This document shows, piece after piece, positions 1-5,131 of a stretch of DNA of 7,775 nucleotides. The translations under genes and the position numbers were made by a program. The first letter of the stretch is position 1. Every line of letters starts with the position of its first letter. The notes beneath the pieces were generated by a model. The model was not told the origin of the DNA. It ran no database searches and was given only the letters and a program-made list of their open reading frames with translations. The DNA is taken from the NCBI GenBank assembly GCA_903924715.1, contig CAIYCP010000484.1, forward strand, positions 1 to 7,775, read 5' to 3'. The DNA is from an uncultured beta proteobacterium (GTDB lineage: Bacteria; Pseudomonadota; Gammaproteobacteria; Burkholderiales; Burkholderiaceae_B).

Positions 1-31
1 CCGACGAGCTGCCAGACTGCTCCACCCCGCG
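1..31 (-). tRNA. Initiator tRNA-fMet, 5' part (cut by window edge)
   Basis: On the minus strand, reading from base 31 down to base 1, the sequence starts CGCGGGGTGGAGCAG and continues through a D arm into GCTCGTCGG. As I recall the E. coli initiator tRNA, the first 31 nt differ at only two D-loop positions. The first base is C, which in initiator tRNAs is left unpaired opposite A72; this is the feature that sets them apart from elongator tRNAs. The start of the anticodon stem (GTCGG) is also consistent with the initiator G-C pairs. The anticodon loop, T arm and acceptor 3' end lie outside the window, so the CAU anticodon and an encoded CCA cannot be checked. The gene is divergent from scpB. 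Confidence 0.9.
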
Positions 32-43
32 TCTGAAGAAAAG

Positions 44-49
44 AGTATA
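44..49 (-). promoter_or_regulatory. Candidate -10 box of the tRNA-fMet promoter
   Basis: On the minus strand the hexamer TATACT (five of six matches to TATAAT) ends 12 nt upstream of the first tRNA base. That would give a very short 5' leader, as is usual for tRNA genes. No convincing -35 hexamer sits 15-19 nt further upstream, so this is a half-supported promoter. It shares the 71-bp spacer with whatever drives scpB. Confidence 0.4.
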
Positions 50-56
50 GCGCATT

Positions 57-90
57 TTGGATAAGTTAGCTTTAGAGTATGTAATAAGGA
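57..90 (+). promoter_or_regulatory. Weak promoter candidate and ribosome binding site upstream of scpB
   Basis: TTGGAT (57-62) and TGTAAT (80-85) are spaced by 17 nt and could form a sigma70-type promoter. The -35 matches consensus at only three of six positions. Transcription would then start near base 91, which would exclude the only Shine-Dalgarno-like sequence, AAGGA at 86-90, 12 nt before the scpB ATG. The two readings conflict. Either scpB is translated from a nearly leaderless message, or its promoter lies elsewhere in the spacer or inside the tRNA region. Confidence 0.2.
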
Positions 91-102
91 CAAAGAATCA
101 CT

Positions 103-1026
103 ATGAATGAACAGCACGACAATCAGTCCGAGACAGAATCGCTTGCCATCGAAGCAGAAGATTCTTCTTTGGTCGTGACACCACCACTTTCGTCGCATGA
201 TCAGGCTCAACAAGAAAAACAATTGATGCACGCGAGTATTGCGATTGAGACAGCGTTGTTATGTGCCTCTGCGCCAATGCCCTTAAATGAGTTGCGTAAG
301 TTGTTCGAAGAGGATGAGCTGTCCGACGCGCAAATCACACAGATCCTAGAGCAACTGCAACTCGCTTGGGTTGATCGAGGGATGGAACTTGCTGAACTTG
401 CGACGGGCTGGCGCTTTCAAAGTCGTGCCTCGATGCAGCGCTACCTTGAACGCTTGAGTCCAGAGCGTGCGCCAAAATATTCGCGCGCAGTAATGGAAAC
501 ACTTGCAATCATTTCTTGGAGGCAGCCCGTGACACGGGGTGACATCGAAGACATTCGCGGTGTGACAGTCTCTTCGCAAATTATCAAGACGCTCGAGGAT
601 CGAGGTTGGATTGAGGTGATTGGTCACCGAGATGGACCCGGGCGCCCTGGTCTGTTAGGCACAACACGACAGTTTTTAGATGACCTAGGGTTGCGCGCAC
701 TCGATGAGTTGCCGGCGTTAGGCGCAGCAGAAATTACTGAAGCCTTGCATTCGCTTGCCTTAGAAGGGCAGGTTTCCATCGCAGCGCCACAGACTGCTGA
801 TTTAATTGATCAAGCCAATCAAGAGCAGATCAGCGATGAAGCGCAGTTAGAGGTGGAGCAGTTAGAGACAGAACCGCTAAAGGCGGAAGCGCCAGATACA
901 GAACCGCTAGAGGTCGCGCCGCTTGAGTCTGTTGCGACTGAGGCTGAGCCATCACTGAGTACCGAACCAGAACCCTCGGACATAGAGCCGACGAACACAT
1001 CTTTTTTACCCCCGGAGTCCAAGTGA
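103..1026 (+). CDS. scpB: Segregation and condensation protein B (SMC-ScpAB condensin subunit)
   Basis: ScpB binds ScpA and, with SMC, forms the bacterial condensin that compacts and segregates the chromosome. The 307-residue product has a polar N-terminal extension (about 1-40). A conserved double winged-helix core follows at about 42-200. It includes YSRAVMETLAIISWRQPVTR from Tyr126 and the GRPG wing motif at 180-183 followed by LLGTT, both hallmarks of ScpB. Many ScpB proteins have about 180-220 residues; the excess here is the N-terminal arm and an acidic, repetitive tail (about 205-307). The start at 103 is the first ATG of the frame. Met42 could be an alternative but has no better ribosome binding site. 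No scpA is visible in the window. The stop codon overlaps the rluB start (GTGA), so the two are probably cotranscribed and translationally coupled. Identification is by recognised motifs, not a database search. Confidence 0.93.
   Translation: MNEQHDNQSETESLAIEAEDSSLVVTPPLSSHDQAQQEKQLMHASIAIETALLCASAPMPLNELRKLFEEDELSDAQITQILEQLQLAWVDRGMELAELATGWRFQSRASMQRYLERLSPERAPKYSRAVMETLAIISWRQPVTRGDIEDIRGVTVSSQIIKTLEDRGWIEVIGHRDGPGRPGLLGTTRQFLDDLGLRALDELPALGAAEITEALHSLALEGQVSIAAPQTADLIDQANQEQISDEAQLEVEQLETEPLKAEAPDTEPLEVAPLESVATEAEPSLSTEPEPSDIEPTNTSFLPPESK
844..948 (+). repeat. Degenerate 15-bp tandem repeat coding the ScpB acidic tail
   Basis: Seven successive 15-bp units encode five-residue blocks: QLEVE, QLETE, PLKAE, APDTE, PLEVA, PLESV, ATEAE (ScpB residues 248-282). 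At DNA level GCAGTTAGAG occurs at 843-852 and 858-867 (15-nt offset), and ACAGAACCGCTA occurs at 868-879 and 898-909 (30-nt offset, two units). The period is a multiple of three, so gain or loss of units would keep the frame. The units are diverged, which suggests an old rather than active expansion. Confidence 0.65.
1014..1025 (+). promoter_or_regulatory. Ribosome binding site and GTG start of rluB inside the scpB 3' end
   Basis: GGAG at 1014-1017 lies 5 nt before GTG at 1023-1025, and this GTG overlaps the scpB TGA (1024-1026). The spacing and the 4-base overlap are the main reason to choose GTG 1023 as the rluB start. The next in-frame methionine is at residue 135, which is already at the edge of the S4 domain. 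Confidence 0.6.
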
Positions 1027-2888
1027 CCAATTCCAATACTGAACAACCTGAGCAAACGTCACACGACGTTTCTGCTGCCCAAGCGCCAACGGATCAGCCG
1101 ATTCAGTCTGAGACGAGCTCGCAGGGCGAGCAGGTTGAGGCAAGCGGTAAGCCACGCGGCCGCAAGTTACGGACCCCCTTTCGTCGTCGCCGCAGTGATG
1201 CTGCAACAGGTGAGGCCGTCGCTGAGGAAGGTGCTCCAGAACGCAAATCGCGAACGAAGGTGTTTGAACCCAACGTCGTTGAAGAGGTGATCGATCCCCG
1301 CGATGTTGTTGACATAGGTGATCCGGTTGAGTTCGAAAAAGAGGGTGATCAAGCACTTTCGTATCTGAGTGGGACTGAGCGGATCGAGCAGCGTTTGAAT
1401 AAGTATTTAAACAGCGATCTCTTGATGCCCAAGCTGCACAAGGTGCTTGCCGACGCCGGCGTCGGTTCGCGCCGTGAAATGGAAGAGTTAATTATTGCAG
1501 GTCGAGTGTCTGTGAATGGCGAACCTGCTCACATCGGACAACGCGTTGGTGCAAATGATTTGGTACGTGTCAACGGAAAACCCGTCACGCGTACCAACAC
1601 GCGCAAGCCACCTCGCGTGATTTTGTATCACAAGCCTGCGGGTGAAATTGTGAGTCACGACGATCCTGGCGGACGCGCGACGGTGTTTTCACGTTTGCCC
1701 AAAATGAAGGTCGGTAAATGGCTTTCAATTGGGCGTCTTGATCTCAATACTGAAGGTTTGTTGATCTTTACAACCTCGGGCGACTTGAGTAACCGCTTGT
1801 TGCATCCGCGCTATGGCAACGAGCGTGAATATGCCGTTCGCGTCTTGGGTGATTTAGGCCCTGAGCAGCGTCAGGTCTTGCTGGATGGTGTGACGCTTGA
1901 GGATGGTCCCGCTAGTTTTGGGATGGTTGAGTTCATCGGTGGAGAAGGTAGCAACCGTTGGTATCGTGTCACGCTGAACGAGGGCCGTAACCGTGAGGTT
2001 CGTCGCATGTTTGAGTCGATCGGCCTGACGGTCAGTCGTTTGATTCGAACGCGGTTTGGTGACATTGTTTTGCCGACAACGCTGCGCCGGGGACGCTGGG
2101 AAGAGTTGGATCCCAAGTTGGTGTCTGCCTTGATGATTCAAGTCGGGTTGTTGCGTGATGAGGATGAGTCGGGTGATGGTCGCGCACGCGCACCTCGCCA
2201 GCCTGCCTCGCACGACAGCGCGTTGCCACCAGGCTTTGGCACGCTCGATCAAAATGGTACTCACGGCGCCCGGGTCGGGCGACGCGGCAACATTCAGGGT
2301 GGCCGCTCAGCCAAACCTGCGGCTTTTTCTCATCCGACCGAGTCGGCGCCAACTGTATTAACCGTTGGCGGCGGTTTTGCTAACGGACATCCGGGCGGGC
2401 AAGGTCAGGGTAGAGGAGGGCGAGGCAAACCAGGTGCTGCGGGCGGTCGTCCTAACGGCCCCGGTCGGCCAGGCGGCCCGAAAGGCGGACCTGGTAAGGC
2501 TGGTGCAGGGCGCGGCCCACGAGTCGCTCGGGCCGACGGTGCAGGCGGGCGTCCGGAGGGTCGTTCTGATTCGCGTCCACCCCGTGGCGCGGCAGCCGGC
2601 CAGGCGTTTGATCCGAATGCACAGCCTGGCGAAAGATCAGAAGCCGGTGCGCGTCGTCCGCGTACGCCTGGTGGGCAAGGCGCACCGGGCGCGCGTCCAA
2701 ATGGTCCGCCGCGTGGTCGCGGTCCGGGTAAACCGGGCGGTCGTTCACAGGCGGGTACGGGCAATGGCAGTCCAAATGCGAGCGGCAAGCCGCGCTCGGC
2801 ACCTCGTGGTGATGATTGGCAACCCAAGGGGCCTGCAGCCCATGAGTCGCGCCTTGGGTTTACAAAATCGTCGCGAGGCGACCGCTAA
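1023..2888 (+). CDS. rluB: 23S rRNA pseudouridine synthase RluB with long Gly/Arg/Pro-rich tail
   Basis: RluB belongs to the RsuA/RluB/RluE/RluF family; in E. coli it converts U2605 of 23S rRNA to pseudouridine. The product has 621 residues. The N-terminal 130 or so are polar and charged, with an Arg-rich patch near 44-58. An S4 RNA-binding domain follows from Met135 (MPKLHKVLADAGVGSRREME) to about 187. The catalytic domain spans about 195-375 and carries GRLDLNTEGLL with the catalytic Asp at 240, and later NEGRNREVRRMFE. Beyond about residue 380 a 240-residue low-complexity tail rich in Gly, Arg, Pro and Ala ends in DDWQPKGPAAHESRLG. E. coli RluB is about 290 residues, so both extensions are large; such extensions are, to my knowledge, common in Burkholderiales. 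RluB is preferred over RsuA, RluE or RluF because of the neighbourhood; the exact target uridine is inferred from family. It probably shares a transcript with scpB. Confidence 0.9.
   Translation: MTNSNTEQPEQTSHDVSAAQAPTDQPIQSETSSQGEQVEASGKPRGRKLRTPFRRRRSDAATGEAVAEEGAPERKSRTKVFEPNVVEEVIDPRDVVDIGDPVEFEKEGDQALSYLSGTERIEQRLNKYLNSDLLMPKLHKVLADAGVGSRREMEELIIAGRVSVNGEPAHIGQRVGANDLVRVNGKPVTRTNTRKPPRVILYHKPAGEIVSHDDPGGRATVFSRLPKMKVGKWLSIGRLDLNTEGLLIFTTSGDLSNRLLHPRYGNEREYAVRVLGDLGPEQRQVLLDGVTLEDGPASFGMVEFIGGEGSNRWYRVTLNEGRNREVRRMFESIGLTVSRLIRTRFGDIVLPTTLRRGRWEELDPKLVSALMIQVGLLRDEDESGDGRARAPRQPASHDSALPPGFGTLDQNGTHGARVGRRGNIQGGRSAKPAAFSHPTESAPTVLTVGGGFANGHPGGQGQGRGGRGKPGAAGGRPNGPGRPGGPKGGPGKAGAGRGPRVARADGAGGRPEGRSDSRPPRGAAAGQAFDPNAQPGERSEAGARRPRTPGGQGAPGARPNGPPRGRGPGKPGGRSQAGTGNGSPNASGKPRSAPRGDDWQPKGPAAHESRLGFTKSSRGDR
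2364..2810 (+). repeat. Low-complexity Gly/Pro/Arg-coding stretch of rluB
   Basis: Residues 448-596 of RluB consist mostly of short irregular GRPGG, GPGRP, GGRPNG and PPRGRG-type blocks. The DNA is visibly richer in G and C than the flanks, and this bias opens long spurious frames on both strands. No strict period is seen. It resembles an RGG/RPG-type disordered RNA-binding tail. It is part of the rluB frame, not a separate gene. Confidence 0.55.
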
Positions 2889-2889
2889 G

Positions 2890-2904
2890 GCCCACGCGGT
2901 GGGC
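2890..2904 (+). terminator. Short hairpin right after the rluB stop codon
   Basis: GCCCAC (2890-2895) and GTGGGC (2899-2904) form a perfect 6-bp GC-rich stem with a GCG loop, starting 2 nt after the TAA. No run of T follows (GAATCATG), so it is not a canonical intrinsic terminator. It may stabilise the 3' end of the scpB-rluB message or mark a processing or Rho-dependent end, or it may be a chance structure. Confidence 0.3.
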
Positions 2905-2921
2905 GAATCATGCCTAAATCG

Positions 2922-2961
2922 TTGGTATAGCAAGACATTTTTGTAAAATTCATGCTAGAAT
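2922..2961 (+). promoter_or_regulatory. Promoter region of the rimP-nusA-infB operon
   Basis: The best element is an extended -10, TGCTAGAAT at 2953-2961, where TAGAAT matches TATAAT at five of six positions and is preceded by TGC. AAGACA at 2932-2937 could be its -35 with an 18-nt spacer. A second candidate overlaps: TTGGTA (2922-2927), 16 nt, then TAAAAT (2944-2949). The first would start transcription near 2968, the second near 2956. Both lie downstream of the rluB stop, so rimP-nusA-infB would have its own promoter even if some reading from rluB continues through. Confidence 0.55.
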
Positions 2962-2967
2962 GCAGGG

Positions 2968-3066
2968 CTAATGTAGGTGGTTTTGGGTTGCAGCGGCTCG
3001 TGTCGCGACAGTCCAAAAGCACCGAGCAAATGTTGTTAATGGGCTGTTTTGCAGCCCATTTTTTTT
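2968..3066 (+). promoter_or_regulatory. Structured rimP leader RNA (putative attenuator)
   Basis: About 100 nt lie between the predicted transcription start and the terminator end. GGTGGTTTTGG (2976-2986) pairs with CCAAAAGCACC (3013-3023), ten of eleven positions, with one G-G mismatch. The stem continues inside as GTTGC (2987-2991) with GCGAC (3005-3009), one pair being G-U, after an AGT bulge. GCTCG (2996-3000) can alternatively pair with CGAGC (3023-3027). TGGGTTG (2984-2990) can pair with CAGCCCA (3052-3058), the 3' arm of the terminator; this would be an antiterminator that also breaks the long stem. A rimP leader with a premature terminator is known in enterobacteria; whether this one is homologous is unknown. 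The pairings were found by eye, without folding energies. Confidence 0.55.
3038..3066 (+). terminator. Intrinsic terminator immediately upstream of rimP
   Basis: AATGGGCTG (3038-3046), loop TTTTG, and CAGCCCATT (3052-3060) form a perfect 9-bp stem. A run of eight T (3059-3066) follows directly. This is a textbook Rho-independent terminator on the plus strand. It ends 6 nt before the rimP ATG and lies downstream of the rimP promoter, so it is better read as a premature (attenuating) terminator than as the end of rluB, though it could serve both. Confidence 0.85.
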
Positions 3067-3072
3067 GATTGT

Positions 3073-3570
3073 ATGGCTGATCTCTTTACTCTTACGCAGC
3101 AGTCTCTGGCCTCAATGGATATCGAACTTGTCGATGTCGAACGGGCTGCGCTCGGATTATTGCGCGTCACAATTGATCGGCCTGAAGGTGTACGTGTTGA
3201 AGATTGTGAGCAGGTCTCACGTCAGCTCTCGCGGGTGTATGAAGTTGAGAATATCGACTACCGCAGGCTTGAAGTGGGTTCGCCTGGCGTGGATCGTCCG
3301 CTAAAGACTGAAGCTGATTTTGTCAGATTCATTGGTGAGCGTGTCGAGGTCAAGCTCAGGCAGGCGGTGGATGGGCAAAAAGTTTTTTTGGGTGCGTTAG
3401 TTGCCGTTGACGCGGCAACTGAAATAGCAGATTCCGTTGAAGCAGTTAAGCACTTCGGTATCGAGTTTGAGGCAAAAAAGGACGAAGTTCGACGCGTAAC
3501 GTTCATGTTTTCAGATGTTGAACGTGGCAAGTTAGAACCAGTTCTGGATTTCAAGGGCATAAAGCGATGA
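3073..3570 (+). CDS. rimP: Ribosome maturation factor RimP
   Basis: RimP helps assemble the 30S subunit, acting early on the 3' domain and pseudoknot region of 16S rRNA. The product has 165 residues, compared with about 150 in E. coli. The N-terminal alpha/beta domain (about 1-80) carries the signature GSPGVDRPL at 69-77; an SH3-like C-terminal domain follows and ends LDFKGIKR. I chose ATG 3073 because MADLF matches the Bordetella-type N terminus. The frame is open back to a TTG at 3049, but that codon lies in the terminator hairpin loop. No Shine-Dalgarno sequence precedes 3073: the 15 nt upstream are CCATTTTTTTTGATTGT-like, U-rich sequence. The stop overlaps the nusA start (ATGA), indicating translational coupling. 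Expression is probably set by the attenuator just upstream. Confidence 0.93.
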   Translation: MADLFTLTQQSLASMDIELVDVERAALGLLRVTIDRPEGVRVEDCEQVSRQLSRVYEVENIDYRRLEVGSPGVDRPLKTEADFVRFIGERVEVKLRQAVDGQKVFLGALVAVDAATEIADSVEAVKHFGIEFEAKKDEVRRVTFMFSDVERGKLEPVLDFKGIKR

Positions 3571-5045
3571 GTCGCGAAATTCTTCTGTTGGTAGATGCAT
3601 TGGCACGTGAGAAAAACGTTCCACGTGATGTGGTGTTTGACGCTCTTGAGGGCGCGCTGGCTTCGGCCATGAAAAAGCGCTTTAAAGAAGACGCAGATAT
3701 CCGCGTATCGGTTGACCGCACGACGGGCGATCACGAAGGCTATCGCCGTTGGTTGGTGGTGCCTGATGAGGCCGGTCTGCAAGAACCTGATCAACAAGAA
3801 ATGCTGTCTGATGCGCAAGAGGTTGTTGCCGATATTGAAGTCGGCGAATACATCGAAGAAGCGCTCGAGCCCCTTGAGTTTGGTCGCATTGGTGCCCAGG
3901 CCGCTAAGCAAGCAATCTTGCAACGCATTCGCGACGCCGAGCGCGAACAGATTCTGGATGACTTCTTAGATCGCGGCGAAACCATTATTTCGGGTTCGAT
4001 TAAGCGCATGGATAAGGGCGACTTGATCGTCGAAACCGGCAAAATCGAAGCGAGAATGCCCCGCAGTGAGATGATCCCCAAAGAAAATCTGCGCGTCGGC
4101 GATCGTGTGCGTGCGTGGGTACTGAAAGTTGATCGCACTGCACGTGGTCAACAGGTGATCCTGTCACGCAGTGCACCCGACTTTATTCGCCAACTGTTTG
4201 AAAATGAAGTCCCCGAAATTGAGCAGGGTTTGCTTGAAATCAAAGGTGCGGCACGGGATCCGGGCGTACGCGCCAAGATCGCGGTAGTTGCATACGATAA
4301 ACGCATCGATCCGATCGGCACGTGCGTCGGTATGCGCGGCTCGCGCGTCACTGCAGTGCGTAACGAGCTTGGTGGTGAACAGGTGGATATCGTGTTGTGG
4401 TCTGAAGACCCAGCTGAATTCGTGATCGGTGCCTTGGCACCTGCTAACGTTGAATCCATTGTCGTTGACGAAGATCGCCATGCGATGGATGTTGTTGTTG
4501 ATGAAGAGAACCTTCCGAAAGCGATTGGCTCAAAAGGGCAAAATGTTCGTTTGGCCTCTGAACTGACCGGATGGCAGATCAACATTATGACGCCGGAAGA
4601 AAGTCAAAATCGTCAAGAACAAGAGCGTTCACAGCTGCGTTCGACTTTCATGAGTCGCTTGGATGTTGATGAAGAAGTCGCTGATATTTTGATCGACGAG
4701 GGCTTTACTGGCCTCGAAGAGATTGCTTACGTCCCGATGCAAGAACTGCTTGAAATCGAATCGTTTGACGAAGAAACGATTCAAGCCTTGCGTACGCGTG
4801 CACGTAATGCGTTGTTGACCGAAGCGATTGCGCAAGAAGAGCGTGTTGAAACTGCGCTAGACCTCGTCACGCTTGAAGGCATGACTCCCGAATTACTGAG
4901 CAAGCTGGCTACAGGCGGCATTAATACCCGCGATGAGCTCGCTGAGCTTGCAACCGACGAACTCGTTGAGATGGTTGGCTTGGATGATGCGGCAGCGAGC
5001 GAATTGATCATGGCTGCGCGCGCGCATTGGTTTGAAGAGCAGTAA
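3567..5045 (+). CDS. nusA: Transcription termination/antitermination factor NusA
   Basis: NusA binds RNA polymerase, promotes pausing and intrinsic termination, and takes part in rRNA and phage-type antitermination. The 492 residues match the usual proteobacterial length (E. coli 495). Domains in order: polymerase-binding N-terminal domain (about 1-130, MSREILLLVDALAREK..), S1 domain (about 135-200), KH1 with GMRG at 255-258, KH2 with GSKG at 321-324 followed by QNVRLASELTGW, and two acidic C-terminal repeats (about 362-415 and 430-490). The repeats are the autoinhibitory or alpha-CTD/N-protein-binding type found in E. coli. ATG 3567 overlaps the rimP TGA and has AAGGG at 3553-3557, 9 nt upstream. 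NusA is reported to feed back on its own operon in E. coli, and the terminator in the rimP leader would be a natural target here; that is inference. Confidence 0.97.
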   Translation: MSREILLLVDALAREKNVPRDVVFDALEGALASAMKKRFKEDADIRVSVDRTTGDHEGYRRWLVVPDEAGLQEPDQQEMLSDAQEVVADIEVGEYIEEALEPLEFGRIGAQAAKQAILQRIRDAEREQILDDFLDRGETIISGSIKRMDKGDLIVETGKIEARMPRSEMIPKENLRVGDRVRAWVLKVDRTARGQQVILSRSAPDFIRQLFENEVPEIEQGLLEIKGAARDPGVRAKIAVVAYDKRIDPIGTCVGMRGSRVTAVRNELGGEQVDIVLWSEDPAEFVIGALAPANVESIVVDEDRHAMDVVVDEENLPKAIGSKGQNVRLASELTGWQINIMTPEESQNRQEQERSQLRSTFMSRLDVDEEVADILIDEGFTGLEEIAYVPMQELLEIESFDEETIQALRTRARNALLTEAIAQEERVETALDLVTLEGMTPELLSKLATGGINTRDELAELATDELVEMVGLDDAAASELIMAARAHWFEEQ

Positions 5046-5069
5046 AAGAATGTTGGTATGAAGAGCAGT
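5027..5069 (+). repeat. 17-bp direct repeat spanning the nusA 3' end and the nusA-infB spacer
   Basis: TTGGTTTGAAGAGCAGT (5027-5043) codes the last NusA residues (WFEEQ) up to the first base of the stop. TTGGTATGAAGAGCAGT (5053-5069) repeats it 26 bp later with a single T-to-A difference. The offset is not a multiple of three and the second copy lies after the stop codon. Similarity does not extend beyond the 17 bp on either side. It looks like a small local duplication of the gene end. Confidence 0.75.
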
Positions 5070-5131
5070 CATGATGTGGTCGCTGTCTTCGCTTGAAGTT
5101 GTAACGCGGTAAAAAGGTAAGAGAGAGCCTA

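Noticed and set aside
2405..2827. 140-codon frame on the minus strand, Pro/Gly/Arg-rich
   Set aside because: It is the antisense of the rluB Gly/Pro tail, open only because GC-rich codons rarely give stops on the opposite strand; no ribosome binding site or family motif.
2365..2946. 193-codon frame on the plus strand overlapping the rluB tail
   Set aside because: It runs in another frame of the GC-rich low-complexity region, has Arg/Val-rich composition with no recognisable domain, and vanishes outside the biased stretch. rluB explains the region.
3049..3072. Upstream TTG start for rimP (adds MQPIFFDC)
   Set aside because: The TTG and following codons lie inside the terminator hairpin and T-run, there is no ribosome binding site, and the conserved N terminus begins at MADLF.
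3258..3923. 221-codon frame on the minus strand across rimP and nusA
   Set aside because: It is antisense to two well-supported conserved genes and shows no recognisable domain.
5058..5096. 12-codon small frame (MKSSHDVVAVFA) in the nusA-infB spacer
   Set aside because: It has no ribosome binding site and part of it comes from the duplicated nusA end; nothing supports translation.
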